Source of the DNA: Halorubrum trapanicum
GTDB lineage: Archaea; Halobacteriota; Halobacteria; Halobacteriales; Haloferacaceae
Length of the DNA stretch: 64,000 nucleotides
Assembly: GCF_002355655.1 (NCBI RefSeq)
Contig: NZ_AP017569.1
Coordinates: forward strand, 868,001 to 932,000
Direction of reading: 5' to 3'
Both the position numbers and the translations under genes were made by a program. Positions 41,943 through 51,973 of the stretch are shown here, piece by piece. Within the stretch, counting starts at the first letter, position 1, and each line of letters starts with the position of its first letter. Under the pieces are notes generated by a model. That model made no database searches. It saw only the letters and a program-made list of their open reading frames with translations, and had not been told where the DNA came from.

Positions 41943-44723
41943 ATGAGCGATCTCGAAGCGGAGTACCGTCTCGACTACTTCGAGGAAGAAGGGTTCGAGC
42001 GCAAGGAATGCACCTCCTGTGGCGCGCACTTCTGGACCCGCGACGCGGGGCGAGAACTGTGCGGCGAGCCGCCCTGCGAGGACTACAGCTTCATCGACGA
42101 CCCGGGCTTCCCGGAGGCCCGCTCGCTGTCGGAGATGCGCGAGGCGTTCCTCTCCTTCTTCGAGGACCACGGCCACGAGCGGATCGACCCGTATCCGGTC
42201 GCCGCGAACCGCTGGCGCGACGACGTCCTCCTGACGCAGGCGTCGATCTACGACTTCCAGCCGCTCGTCACCTCGGGGCAGACGCCGCCGCCGGCGAACC
42301 CGCTGACGATCTCGCAGCCCTGCATCCGGATGCAGGACATCGACAACGTCGGCAAGACGGGCCGGCACACGATGGCGTTCGAGATGATGGCCCACCACGC
42401 GTTCAACACGCGCGAGGAGGTCGACGAGGACGAGTACGCCTACCACGGCGAGGTGTACTGGAAAGACGAGACGGTACAGTACTGCGACGAGCTGTTCGAG
42501 AGCCTCGGCGCGGATCTCGAGGAGATCACCTACATCGAGGACCCGTGGGTCGGCGGCGGCAACGCCGGGCCCGCCATCGAGGTCATTTATAAGGGCGCCG
42601 AGCTGGCGACGCTCGTCTTCATGTGCATGGAGCAGGACCCCGAGGGCGACTACGAGATGAAGGACGGGAACACGTACTCGTTCATGGACACGTACATCGT
42701 CGACACCGGGTACGGGCTCGAACGGTGGACGTGGATGAGCCAGGGGACCGCGACGGTGTACGAGGCGATCTATCCCGACGCCATCGACTTTTTGAAGGAC
42801 AACGCCGGGATCGAACGCACCGAGGCGGAACGCGAGATCGTCCACCGCGCCGCGAAGCTCTCCGGCCGGCTCGACATCGACGACGTCGACGACGTGGAGG
42901 CCGCCCGCGGCGAGATCGCCGACCGACTCGACGTCGACGTCGACCGCCTGCGCGAACTGGTCGAGCCGCTCGAATCGATCTACGCGATCGCCGACCACTC
43001 GCGGACGCTCGCGTACATGTTCGGCGACGAGATCGTCCCCTCGAACGTCGGCACGGGCTACCTCGCGCGGATGGTGTTACGCCGGATGAAGCGGCTCGTC
43101 GACGAGGTGGGCGTCGACGCGCCCCTCGACGAGCTCGTCGACATGCAGGCCGAGCGGCTCGGCTACGAGAACCGCGACACGATCCGCGAGATCGTCCGCA
43201 GCGAGGAGCGGAAGTACGAGCGGACGCTGGAGCGCGGCGCCCGCAAGGTCGAGCAGCTCGCCGACGAGTACGCCGGGGCCGGCGAGCCGATCCCCACCGA
43301 GGAGCTGTTAGAGCTGTACGACTCCCACGGGATCCAGCCCGACATGGTCGCCGACATCGCCGACGAGCGCGGCGCGGCCGTCGACGTGCCCGACGACTTC
43401 TACGCGCTCGTCGCCGACCGACACGAGGAGGCCGACGCCGCGACCGGGGGCGACGAGCGCGACGAGCGGCTCGCCGACCTCCCCGAGACGGAGAAGCTGT
43501 TCTACGACGACCAGGGGCGCACGGAGTTCGAGGCGGTCGTCCTCGACGTGTTGGACGCCGAGGAGGGGTACGACGTCGTGTTGGACCAGACGATGTTCTA
43601 CCCCGAGGGCGGCGGCCAGCCGGCCGACAGGGGCCAGCTCACGGTCGGCGAGACCACCGTCGACGTCACCGACGTGCAAGAGCGTGACGGCGTCGTCCTC
43701 CACCGCACGGACGCGGACCCCGGGAAAGGCGAGTTCGTCAAGGGGCAGGTGGACGGCGACCGCCGCGAGCGGCTCCGCGCGCACCACACCGCGACCCACC
43801 TGATCGGTCACGCCGCCCGCGAGGTGCTCGGCGACCACGTCCGGCAGGCGGGCGCCCAGAAGGGGACCGACTCCGCACGGCTCGACGTGCGCCACTTCGA
43901 GCGCATCACCCGCGAGGACGTGAAGGCGATCGAGCGCGTCGCCAACGAGCTCGTCCGCGACGACGTCCCCGTCAGACAGGAGTGGCCCGACCGCAACGAG
44001 GCCGAGGCGGAACACGGCTTCGACCTGTACCAAGGGGGCGTGCCGCCGGGAACGAACGTCCGGCTGATCCACGTCGGCGACGCCGACGTCCAGGCCTGCG
44101 CGGGCACCCACGTCGACCGGACCGGCGAGATCGGCGCCGTGAAGGTGCTGAAGACGGAGCCGGTTCAGGACGGCGTCGAGCGGATCGCCTTCGCCGCGGG
44201 CGCCGCGGCGGTCGAGGCGACCCAGCGCACCGAGGACGCGCTGTACGACGCGGCCGACGTGTTGGACGTCGACCCGCTCGACGTGCCCGAGACGGCCGAG
44301 CGCTTCTTCGAGGAGTGGAAGGCGCGGGGGAAGGAGGTCGAGTCGCTGAAGGAGGAGCTGGCGGCCGCGCGCGCCGCCGGCGGCGCCGACGCCGAGGAGG
44401 TCGAGGTCGCCGGGGCGACCGCGGTGATCCAGCGGCTCGACGGCGACGCCGACGAGCTGCGCGCGACCGCGAACGCCCACGTCGACGACGGGAAGGTCGC
44501 GGTGATCGGCAGCGGCGCCGGCGGCTCCGCGAGCTTCGTCGTCGGCGTCCCCGACGGCGTCGACGTGAACGCCGGGCAGGTCGTCTCGGAGCTCGCCGGG
44601 CGCGTCGGCGGCGGCGGCGGCGGCCCGCCCGACTTCGCGCAGGGCGGCGGCCCCGACGCGGAGGCGCTCGACGACGCGCTCGACGCGGCGCCCGACGTCC
44701 TCCGCAGCCTCCAGGAGGCCTAG
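41943..44723 (+). CDS. alaS: Alanyl-tRNA synthetase (archaeal type)
   Basis: A 926-aa protein. An N-terminal archaeal-specific zinc motif ([11 protein letters not shown]...LCGEPPC) is followed by the class II core with [25 protein letters not shown] (in part: [14 protein letters not shown]) and motif 3 [10 protein letters not shown]. The editing domain has HHTATHL and the downstream CAGTH. The C-terminal DHHA1-like domain ends [15 protein letters not shown]. It charges tRNA-Ala and clears mischarged Ser/Gly. ATG at 41943 is supported by the [16 protein letters not shown] start typical of archaea. Confidence 0.97.
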   Translation: MSDLEAEYRLDYFEEEGFERKECTSCGAHFWTRDAGRELCGEPPCEDYSFIDDPGFPEARSLSEMREAFLSFFEDHGHERIDPYPVAANRWRDDVLLTQASIYDFQPLVTSGQTPPPANPLTISQPCIRMQDIDNVGKTGRHTMAFEMMAHHAFNTREEVDEDEYAYHGEVYWKDETVQYCDELFESLGADLEEITYIEDPWVGGGNAGPAIEVIYKGAELATLVFMCMEQDPEGDYEMKDGNTYSFMDTYIVDTGYGLERWTWMSQGTATVYEAIYPDAIDFLKDNAGIERTEAEREIVHRAAKLSGRLDIDDVDDVEAARGEIADRLDVDVDRLRELVEPLESIYAIADHSRTLAYMFGDEIVPSNVGTGYLARMVLRRMKRLVDEVGVDAPLDELVDMQAERLGYENRDTIREIVRSEERKYERTLERGARKVEQLADEYAGAGEPIPTEELLELYDSHGIQPDMVADIADERGAAVDVPDDFYALVADRHEEADAATGGDERDERLADLPETEKLFYDDQGRTEFEAVVLDVLDAEEGYDVVLDQTMFYPEGGGQPADRGQLTVGETTVDVTDVQERDGVVLHRTDADPGKGEFVKGQVDGDRRERLRAHHTATHLIGHAAREVLGDHVRQAGAQKGTDSARLDVRHFERITREDVKAIERVANELVRDDVPVRQEWPDRNEAEAEHGFDLYQGGVPPGTNVRLIHVGDADVQACAGTHVDRTGEIGAVKVLKTEPVQDGVERIAFAAGAAAVEATQRTEDALYDAADVLDVDPLDVPETAERFFEEWKARGKEVESLKEELAAARAAGGADAEEVEVAGATAVIQRLDGDADELRATANAHVDDGKVAVIGSGAGGSASFVVGVPDGVDVNAGQVVSELAGRVGGGGGGPPDFAQGGGPDAEALDDALDAAPDVLRSLQEA

Positions 44724-44744
44724 CTCCGTCCCAGCGAGTTCCAT

Positions 44745-45548
44745 ATGCCCTACGCGACCAACGCCGGCACCGAGATCCGGTACGAGGTGGACGCGCCCGA
44801 CGCCGGTACGGACGACGAGGCGGTCGTGTTCTGCGGCGACGTCGGGCTCGGCGCGTGGCAGTTCGGCTGGCAGCACGCCGCGCTGGCCGGGCCGCACACG
44901 GTGATCACGCCCGAGACGCGCGGCGTCGGGCGGTCGGACGCGCCGCCCGGCCCGTACCGGGCCGAGACGCTCGCCGCCGACCTCGACGCGGTCTGTGCGG
45001 CCGAGGGCGTCAGGAACGCCCACCTCGTCGGGTACGGCCTCGGCGGGATGGTCGCGCTGACGGCCGCGCTGACCGGCTCGCGACCGGCGAGCCTGGCCCT
45101 GGTGGGAACGCCGCCCGCGGGCGACGCGTACAACCCCGCCGGCGTCTGGGCCGACCCGAGCGACCCGGCCACGGTCGAGGGGTCGCTCTCCGGGCTGCTC
45201 TCGCCCGACTTCCGCGAGGCGCACCCGGACGCGCTCTCGCGGATCGCGGAGTGGCGCCTCGCGGAGGACGCCGACCGGGAGGCGTACGAGGCGCACCGCG
45301 CGGCGGTCGAGGCGTTCGACCTGACCGACGACCTCTTCGAGGTCACGACGCCGGCCTTGGTCGTCCACGGGGGCGACGACACCGTCTGTCCGGTCACGGC
45401 CGGCGAGACGCTCGCGGAGGGGCTCCCGCGCGGCGAGTTCCACGCCGTCGAGGGCGCCCGGCACCTCGTCGGGGTCGAGGCGTCGGCGGCGGTCAACGAC
45501 CTGCTCACGGGCTGGCTCGCCGAACACGCGACCGACCGGTTCGCGTAG
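44745..45548 (+). CDS. Alpha/beta-fold hydrolase-like protein lacking the nucleophile serine
   Basis: A 267-aa protein similar in layout to 3-oxoadipate enol-lactonase-type alpha/beta hydrolases (VFCGDVGLGAWQFGWQ oxyanion region, ETRGVGRSD, then the nucleophile elbow). The elbow reads LVGYGLGGMVAL: the GxSxG serine is replaced by Gly. The Asp (HGGDDTVCP) and His (GARHLVG) of the triad remain. It may be a non-catalytic relative or use another residue. It follows alaS by 21 bp and may be co-transcribed. Confidence 0.82.
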   Translation: MPYATNAGTEIRYEVDAPDAGTDDEAVVFCGDVGLGAWQFGWQHAALAGPHTVITPETRGVGRSDAPPGPYRAETLAADLDAVCAAEGVRNAHLVGYGLGGMVALTAALTGSRPASLALVGTPPAGDAYNPAGVWADPSDPATVEGSLSGLLSPDFREAHPDALSRIAEWRLAEDADREAYEAHRAAVEAFDLTDDLFEVTTPALVVHGGDDTVCPVTAGETLAEGLPRGEFHAVEGARHLVGVEASAAVNDLLTGWLAEHATDRFA

Positions 45549-45665
45549 TGCCGGCGCCCTCCGGCGGGCCAACGCCGCGGTTCGAGCGGTGCCCCGTGTC
45601 CGCGTCGTCGGCCGGCACGTCCGGCGCCGCAACCGTTTTGTGACTCTCGCGTCTCCGTTCGGTCG

Positions 45666-46382
45666 ATGACTCGCCTCCGGTTCGCCCTGTTGAACGCCGC
45701 CCACGACGGCGCGAACACCCGTCGGAACTTCCGCCGGGAGCTCGACGCCGACCTCGTCGAGTTCGACGCCACCGCCGGGGACCTCCCCGACGACACCGAG
45801 TTCGACGGCGTCGTGGTGACGGGGTCGCGCTCGTCGGTGTACTGGGACGAGGCGTGGATCCCGCCGCTCGTCGACTACGTCGCCGAGGCCGCCGACGACG
45901 GCGTCCCGGTCCTCGGCGTCTGTTACGGCCACCAAGTGCTCGCGGAGGCGCTCGGCGGCCGCGTCGCGGGGATGGACGGCTTCGAGATCGGCTACAACGA
46001 GATCCGCCGCGTGCGCGACGACCCGCTGTTCGAGGGGATCGGCGAGTCGTTCACCGCCTTCACGACCCACGGCGACGCGGTCGTCGAGCTCCCGCCGTCG
46101 GCGACGCTGCTGGCCGAGAACGACCGCGGCGTCCACGCGTTCCGCGACGGCCACTGCTGGGGCGTCCAGTTCCACCCCGAGTACGACGTCGAGACCGCCC
46201 GCGACGTGACCGACGGCAAGCGCGACCAGATCGGTGACGCCCGCGTGGACGGCGTCCTCGAATCGATCACCCCCGAGGCGTACGACGCGGCCTGCGAGGC
46301 GAAGGCGCTGTTCGAGAACTTCACCGCCCACGCCGAGCGGCTGGCGGCCGAACGGGCGGAGCGGGCCGCCGCGGACGACTGA
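45666..46382 (+). CDS. Class I glutamine amidotransferase-like protein
   Basis: A 238-aa stand-alone GATase1 domain. The nucleophile Cys is in VLGVCYGHQVLAEAL and the His-Glu pair in VQFHPEYD. Stand-alone members hydrolyse glutamine or act on gamma-glutamyl compounds; they are often annotated as GMP-synthase-like. No synthase partner lies beside it. The start ATG at 45666 follows a GCAACCGTTTTGTGAC promoter-like tract. The C-terminus carries an acidic/Ala-rich helix beyond the domain. Confidence 0.88.
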   Translation: MTRLRFALLNAAHDGANTRRNFRRELDADLVEFDATAGDLPDDTEFDGVVVTGSRSSVYWDEAWIPPLVDYVAEAADDGVPVLGVCYGHQVLAEALGGRVAGMDGFEIGYNEIRRVRDDPLFEGIGESFTAFTTHGDAVVELPPSATLLAENDRGVHAFRDGHCWGVQFHPEYDVETARDVTDGKRDQIGDARVDGVLESITPEAYDAACEAKALFENFTAHAERLAAERAERAAADD

Positions 46383-46467
46383 GAGAGGAGTCAGAGCGAG
46401 CGGACGGACCCCACGGCCGAGCGCCCCGGTCGAACACCCTTATACGGTTCCCGGACCGATCCTCGGT

Positions 46468-48357
46468 ATGAACGTAGTACCGGACACGAGCGCGGTCGTC
46501 GACGGCCGCGTGTCCGAACGCGTCGCGGACGGGACCTACGAGTCGGTCACCGTGTTCGTCCCGGAGGCGGTCGTGGGCGAGCTGGAGTCGCAGGCGAACG
46601 ACGGGCTCGAATCCGGCTGGGACGGGCTGAGCGAGCTGAAGCGGCTCGCGGACTACGCCGACGACGGGACGATCGAGCTGCGGTACGTCGGCGAGCGCGC
46701 GAGCGGCGACGCCCGCTCGAACGCCCACGAGGGCGACGTGGACGCGCTTATCCGCGACCTGGCGGCCGACCACGACGCGACCCTCCTGTCGAGCGACGTG
46801 GTCCAGGCCGAGGTCGCCCGCGCGAAGGGGCTCGACGTCGAGTACGTCGAGCCCGTCGCCCGCGGCGTCGTCGACGAGCTTCCGATTCAGGACTTCTTCA
46901 CCGACGAGACGATGTCGGTCCACCTCAAGACCGGCACCGTCCCGAAGGCGAAGCGCGGGACGCTCGGCGAGATGCGCTACGTCGAGATCGCGGACGAGGA
47001 GACCGACGAGGAACAGATGCGCGAGTGGGGCAACTCGATCGTCGACCTCGCCCGCCAGTCGAACGAGGGGTTCATCGAGCTCTCCGACGACGGGATGGAC
47101 ATCGTCCAGTTCCGGAACTACCGGATCGCGGTGGCGCGGCCCCCCTTCGCCGACGGCATCGAGATCACCGCCGTCCGCCCCATCGCGAAGACGACCCTCG
47201 ACGACTACGAGTTCGCCGACGAGCTGCGCGAGCGGTTCAAAGAGCGCAAGCGCGGCGTGCTCATCTCGGGGTCGCCCGGCGCCGGCAAGTCGACGTTCGC
47301 GCAGGCGGTCGCCGAGTTCCTGAACGACAGCGACTACGCCGTGAAGACGATGGAGAAGCCGCGGGACCTCCAGGTCGGTCCGGAGATCACGCAGTACGGC
47401 GCGCTCGGCGGCGAGATGGAGAACACCGCCGACTCCCTCCTCCTCGTTCGCCCCGACTACACCATCTACGACGAGGTCCGGAAGACGAACGACTTCGAGG
47501 TGTTCTCGGACATGCGGATGGCCGGCGTCGGCATGGTCGGGGTCGTCCACGCATCTCGGGCCATCGACGCGCTCCAGCGGCTCGTCGGGCGCGTCGAGCT
47601 CGGGATGATCCCGCAGATCGTCGACACCGTCGTCTACATCGAGGCCGGCGAGGTCCACACCGTCTACGACGTGACCACCGAGGTGAAGGTGCCCGCCGGG
47701 CTCACCGCCGAGGACCTCGCCCGCCCGGTCATCCAGGTGTCGAACTTCGAGACCGGCCGGCCCGAGTACGAGATATACACCTTCAACCGGCAGGTCGTCA
47801 CGGTGCCGCTCGACGAGGACGGCGGCGAGGCCGAAAGCGAGTCCGGCGTCGGCCGCATCGCGAAAAAGGAGATCGAACGCGAGATCAAGTCGGTCGCGCA
47901 CGGCCGGGTCGACGTGACGCTCAACGGCGACGACGAGGCGGTCGTCTACGTCACCGAGGGCGACATCGGCACGGTGATCGGGAAGGGCGGCGGCCGCATC
48001 GCCGACATCGAGAACCGCCTCGGGATCGACATCGACGTGCGGACGCACGACGAGAAGCCCGGCAGGTCGGGGGGCGGCTCCGCCGGCGGCGCGGCCGAGA
48101 ACGGCCGCGGCGACGGGCAGGTCGGCGCCGAGCGCGGGACGGCCGTTGCGCCGGAGATCACCTCGCGGCACGTCGTCATCGACGTCGACGACGGGGTGGG
48201 CGAGACGGTCGAGGTGCGCGCCGACGGCGAGTACCTCTTCACCGCCACCGTCGGCCGCGGCGGCGAGGTCCAGGTCTCCCGCGGCTCCGCCATCGCCGAG
48301 GAGTTGGAGGACGCAATCGACCGGAACCGGACGGTGACGGTCGTCCCGGCGCGCTGA
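46468..48357 (+). CDS. pina: PINA: PIN + AAA-type ATPase + KH domain protein
   Basis: A 629-aa archaeal PINA-type protein. Residues 1-130 are a PIN domain (D6 in VVPDTSAVVDG, E90-equivalent acids, SSDVVQAEVA). Residues ~230-480 are a VirB11/PilT-like ATPase with P-loop GSPGAGKST (268-276) and LLLVRPDYTIYDE as Walker B region. A KH-like domain is at ~515-545 (GTVIGKGGGRIADIE). In Sulfolobus, PINA is a hexameric Holliday-junction helicase working with Hjc and Hjm. The start at 46468 is the MNVVPDTS methionine, 24-30 bp after a CTTATACGG TATA-like element. Confidence 0.92.
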   Translation: MNVVPDTSAVVDGRVSERVADGTYESVTVFVPEAVVGELESQANDGLESGWDGLSELKRLADYADDGTIELRYVGERASGDARSNAHEGDVDALIRDLAADHDATLLSSDVVQAEVARAKGLDVEYVEPVARGVVDELPIQDFFTDETMSVHLKTGTVPKAKRGTLGEMRYVEIADEETDEEQMREWGNSIVDLARQSNEGFIELSDDGMDIVQFRNYRIAVARPPFADGIEITAVRPIAKTTLDDYEFADELRERFKERKRGVLISGSPGAGKSTFAQAVAEFLNDSDYAVKTMEKPRDLQVGPEITQYGALGGEMENTADSLLLVRPDYTIYDEVRKTNDFEVFSDMRMAGVGMVGVVHASRAIDALQRLVGRVELGMIPQIVDTVVYIEAGEVHTVYDVTTEVKVPAGLTAEDLARPVIQVSNFETGRPEYEIYTFNRQVVTVPLDEDGGEAESESGVGRIAKKEIEREIKSVAHGRVDVTLNGDDEAVVYVTEGDIGTVIGKGGGRIADIENRLGIDIDVRTHDEKPGRSGGGSAGGAAENGRGDGQVGAERGTAVAPEITSRHVVIDVDDGVGETVEVRADGEYLFTATVGRGGEVQVSRGSAIAEELEDAIDRNRTVTVVPAR

Positions 48358-48536
48358 GCCGGGAGCCGTCTGGCGGCGGCGCACCGAGACGGCGGCCGTC
48401 CGGCCCGCTCGCGACCGGACGCGGACGTTTCCGAACCTTGTCACGTCGTCGTGCGACGCGGTGGCGTACCACGATCGACGTATCGTATTCCTCCTGAAAG
48501 ATAACGCTTTTTTGCCGGTGGTCGGAACGACGTAGT

Positions 48537-49685
48537 ATGGCCGATGAGTTAAAACGCGGGCTCGAGGGCGTCCTCGTCGCGGAGTCGGATCTGAGCTACG
48601 TCGACGGCGAGGTCGGGAAGCTCGTATACCGCGGGTACGACATCGAGGACCTCGCGCGCGGCGCGTCCTACGAGGAGGTGCTGTACCTGCTGTGGCACGG
48701 CTCCCTGCCCACCGCCGCGGAGCTCGACTCGTTCGCCGCCGACCTCGCGGCGGAACGCGAGGTGAACGACGACGTCATCGAGACGGTGCGCGCGCTCGCG
48801 GACGCCGGCGAGCGACCGATGGCCGCGCTCCGGACCGCGACGTCGATGCTGTCCGCGTACGACCCGGACGACGACGAGGAGGGCGACGACGGCGAGGCCG
48901 CCCTCCGCCAGGGCCGGCGGATCACGGCGAAAATCCCGACGGTCCTCGCCGCGTTCGAGCGCGTCCGGCAGGGCGAGGAGCCGGTCGCCCCCGACCCGGA
49001 GCTCTCGCACGCCGGGAACTTCCTCTACATGCTCACCGGGACGGAACCGGACGCGGTGAGCGAGGAGACGTTCGACATGGCGCTGACGCTCCACGCCGAC
49101 CACGGGCTCAACGCCTCCACGTTCACCGCGATGGTGATCGGCTCGACGATGGCCGACGTCTACTCCGGCGTCACCGGCGGCATCGGCGCGCTCTCCGGCC
49201 CGCTCCACGGCGGCGCCAACCAGGACGTGATGGAGGTGCTCCACGAGGTCGACGCGTCCTCGAAGGACCCCGTCGAGTGGGTGAAAGACGCCCGGGACGA
49301 GGGGCGGCGCATCCCCGGATTCGGCCACCGCGTCTACAAGGTGAAAGACCCCCGCGCGAAGATCCTCGAAGAGAAGCTCCGCGACCTCTCGGAGTCGTCG
49401 GGCGACACGAAGTGGCTCGACTACACCACCGCGATCGAGGAGTACCTCACCGACCAAGGGCTCGTCGAGAAGGGGATCGCCCCGAACGTCGACTTCTACT
49501 CCGGCTCCGTCTACGACTCGCTCGGTATCCCGGTCGACATGTACACGCCCATCTTCGCGATGAGCCGCGTCGGCGGGTGGATCGCCCACGTCGCCGAGTA
49601 CCAGGAGGACAACCGCCTCATCCGCCCGCGCGCCCGCTACACCGGCCCCGAGGACGTCGAGTTCGTCCCCGTCGACGAGCGGTAG
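48537..49685 (+). CDS. citZ: Citrate synthase
   Basis: A 382-aa type I citrate synthase. Substrate and catalytic motifs: LHADHGLNASTFTAMVIGSTMAD (in part: HADHGLNASTF), GPLHGGANQDVM (catalytic His), GFGHRVYKVKDPRAK (second His) and PNVDFYSGSVYDSLG with the catalytic Asp. An acidic insertion DPDDDEEGDDGE is in haloarchaeal style. It condenses oxaloacetate and acetyl-CoA at entry to the TCA cycle. The 179-bp upstream gap has a CTGAAAGATAACGCTTTTTTGC stretch likely to hold the promoter. Confidence 0.95.
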   Translation: MADELKRGLEGVLVAESDLSYVDGEVGKLVYRGYDIEDLARGASYEEVLYLLWHGSLPTAAELDSFAADLAAEREVNDDVIETVRALADAGERPMAALRTATSMLSAYDPDDDEEGDDGEAALRQGRRITAKIPTVLAAFERVRQGEEPVAPDPELSHAGNFLYMLTGTEPDAVSEETFDMALTLHADHGLNASTFTAMVIGSTMADVYSGVTGGIGALSGPLHGGANQDVMEVLHEVDASSKDPVEWVKDARDEGRRIPGFGHRVYKVKDPRAKILEEKLRDLSESSGDTKWLDYTTAIEEYLTDQGLVEKGIAPNVDFYSGSVYDSLGIPVDMYTPIFAMSRVGGWIAHVAEYQEDNRLIRPRARYTGPEDVEFVPVDER

Positions 49686-49743
49686 GCGACACGTTCCCCC
49701 GTTCCGTTTCTCTCCCGGTCGTCGCCGTTCCCCAGCCGCGGCC

Positions 49744-50979
49744 TCAGACCCCGAGCCGCTCGCGGGCGTATTTCGCGAGCAGCGGGACGTCGTCGAGGTG
49801 GAGCAGCCGAGCCATCCCCGCCTTCTCGCCGCGGTTCGCCTTCGCCAAGATGTCGTCGTCGGTCTCTTGGAGGTCGCGCATCAACCGGTCGTACCGCTCG
49901 TTCGGCGCGAGGTACAGCAGCTCCGTGAGCGCCAGCCGCGACTCCGCGCGCGGCGCCACGTCGCGGTGCCACAGCGTCTCGTACACCGCGAGGCTCTCCG
50001 CGTCGATGCGCCGCTCAGAGTCGGTGAGACAGCGGTCGACGGTCGCCGCGGCGGCGCGGGCAGACTTCATCCCCTTGTGGATCCCCTCGCCCCACAGCGG
50101 GTCGATGGAGGGGACCGTATCGCCGATCGCGATGAACCGGTCCGTGTGCATCTGCCCCGGGCGCTGGATATGCGCGGAGCCGCGGTGGACCTTCTCGTCG
50201 ATCTGTTCGGCGTCGGAGAACCGCGGGTCGCGACTCACCCAGTCGTCGAGGTAGCCGTCGACGGTCTTCCCCGCCTCGGCGAACTCGCGGTGGCGGTCGT
50301 TCTGGATGTAACAGAGGCCGACCTTCGCGGTGTCCTCGCCGGTCGCGAAGATCCACGAGTAGCCGCCCGGCGCGATGTTGTGGTCCAGCCGCAGCATCAT
50401 CGCGCGCCGGAGGTCCGCGTAGTCGGGGTGGTTCATCTCGACGCCCTCCATCTCGTACTCGATGCCGATCGCCTGGTTCTCGCGTTCGAGGTCGACGACG
50501 TCGAGCGCGCTCGCGAGCGGCGCGGCCGGGCCGGTGGCGTCGATCACCACGTCGGCGTACACCTCCTCGTCGCCGTTGTACCGAACCCCTTCGATGACGC
50601 CGTCGTCGTCGAGAATCGGCCGCGAGACGCGCGCGTCGAAGCGGTACTCCGCGCCGTTCTCGCGGCCGTCCGCCACGAGGAACCGCTTGAACTCCGCGAA
50701 CTCCAACACCGCCCCCGGCTGGTAGCTCTCGTAGTACTCGTTGGGCGACTCCAACACGACGTCGTCGGTGTACGACATCACGACGTCGTCGGGGATCCCG
50801 AAGGAGGACATCATCGACGGGAACGTGCCCGCCGTCGACTTGTTGCTCTGTCGCGGGAACTCGGCTTCCGACTCCGTCTCCAAGACGACGACGTCGTAGT
50901 CGCGCGTCGCTAGGTCGCGGGCGCACTGCGCGCCCGCCGGACCGGCCCCGGCGATAGCGACGTCGTAGCGGTCAACCAT
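49744..50979 (-). CDS. Geranylgeranyl reductase-family flavoprotein
   Basis: A 411-aa FAD-dependent oxidoreductase. N-terminal dinucleotide motif VAIAGAGPAGAQCA, the family motif region VVIDATGPAAPLAS, and the second FAD contact FIAIGDTVPSIDPLWGEGIHKGMKSA (in part: GDTVPSIDPLWGEGI). This is the geranylgeranyl/digeranylgeranylglycerophospholipid reductase family that saturates archaeal isoprenoid chains or menaquinone tails. Haloarchaea hold several paralogues, so the exact substrate is not settled. Divergence from the lipid-making paralogue cannot be judged by eye. Confidence 0.85.
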   Translation of the reverse strand: MVDRYDVAIAGAGPAGAQCARDLATRDYDVVVLETESEAEFPRQSNKSTAGTFPSMMSSFGIPDDVVMSYTDDVVLESPNEYYESYQPGAVLEFAEFKRFLVADGRENGAEYRFDARVSRPILDDDGVIEGVRYNGDEEVYADVVIDATGPAAPLASALDVVDLERENQAIGIEYEMEGVEMNHPDYADLRRAMMLRLDHNIAPGGYSWIFATGEDTAKVGLCYIQNDRHREFAEAGKTVDGYLDDWVSRDPRFSDAEQIDEKVHRGSAHIQRPGQMHTDRFIAIGDTVPSIDPLWGEGIHKGMKSARAAAATVDRCLTDSERRIDAESLAVYETLWHRDVAPRAESRLALTELLYLAPNERYDRLMRDLQETDDDILAKANRGEKAGMARLLHLDDVPLLAKYARERLGV

Positions 50980-51106
50980 ACACGCCAGTTGCGGACCCTC
51001 CTAATTAGGCTTGCTGAAACTCCCCGAAAAATCCGCGTGAACCCGCCCGTTCGGCCGGTTTTGGCCGTCGAGAGAGGTCGGAATCCCCCGGCTTCGTCCG
51101 GCGGTC

Positions 51107-51970
51107 TCAGTAGAACTCGCGGACGAGGTCGGTCGCCCCCTCGGGGGCGCCGTCCGGGATGACGGACATGTCCTCGTCGACGCCGTGCTGTTCGTGGTAC
51201 GGCACCGACGACTCGTCCTTGTAGATGACGCCCTGATGTTCCTTCTCGTTGTCGAGGATGACGTCCTTCGCGTCCTCGCGGTCGGTCGGGTCGTGGTCCT
51301 CCTCCTTGAGGTCGACCAGCGAGTCGCGGAAGTAGTCGTACGTGTCGACGTCGTTGAAGGTGACGCAGGGGGAATAGACGTTGACGAAGCCGAACCCGTC
51401 GTGCTCGATGGCCTCCTGGATGATCTCCTGGTGGCGGAGCGCGTCCGAAGAGAACGACTGGGCGATGAACGTCGCGCCGGAGGCGAGCGCCAGCGCGTGC
51501 GGGTTCACCGGGGGCTGTTTGGGGCCCTCGGGGCTCGTCGAGGTCTCGAAGTCCTCGCGCGAGGTGGGCGAGGCCTGCCCCTTCGTCAGTCCGTAGATGC
51601 GGTTGTCCATCACGACGTACGTCATGTCGACGTTGCGTCGGACGGCGTGGACGAAGTGGCCCGCGCCGATGGAGTAGCCGTCGCCGTCGCCGCCGGCGAC
51701 CATCACTTCGATGTCGGGCCGGGCCATCTTGACGCCGGTCCCGACTGGGAGCGCGCGCCCGTGAACGCCGTGGAGCGCGTAGCTGTGCATGTACGTGCCG
51801 ATCTTGCCGGAACAGCCGATGCCGGCGACGACGAAGGTGTTGTCGGGGTCGTTGCCCGTCTCCGCCAGCGCCTTCATCATGCCGTTCATCGTCCCGAAGT
51901 CGCCGCATCCCGGGCACCACGTCGGCTGCTTGTCGGACTTGAAGTCGGTGAATCGAATCTCTGAGCTCAT
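51107..51970 (-). CDS. korB: 2-oxoacid:ferredoxin oxidoreductase beta subunit
   Basis: A 287-aa TPP-binding subunit. WCPGCGDFG carries two cluster-binding cysteines, and the TPP/Mg motif is GGDGDGYSIGAGH with downstream VVMDNRIYGLTKGQASPTS (in part: MDNRIYGLTKGQ). Length and pairing with a 585-aa alpha partner match the haloarchaeal 2-oxoglutarate-type (Kor) enzyme better than the pyruvate-type one. It decarboxylates 2-oxoglutarate to succinyl-CoA and reduces ferredoxin. It starts 3 bp after korA. Confidence 0.9.
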   Translation of the reverse strand: MSSEIRFTDFKSDKQPTWCPGCGDFGTMNGMMKALAETGNDPDNTFVVAGIGCSGKIGTYMHSYALHGVHGRALPVGTGVKMARPDIEVMVAGGDGDGYSIGAGHFVHAVRRNVDMTYVVMDNRIYGLTKGQASPTSREDFETSTSPEGPKQPPVNPHALALASGATFIAQSFSSDALRHQEIIQEAIEHDGFGFVNVYSPCVTFNDVDTYDYFRDSLVDLKEEDHDPTDREDAKDVILDNEKEHQGVIYKDESSVPYHEQHGVDEDMSVIPDGAPEGATDLVREFY

Positions 51971-51973
51971 TGG

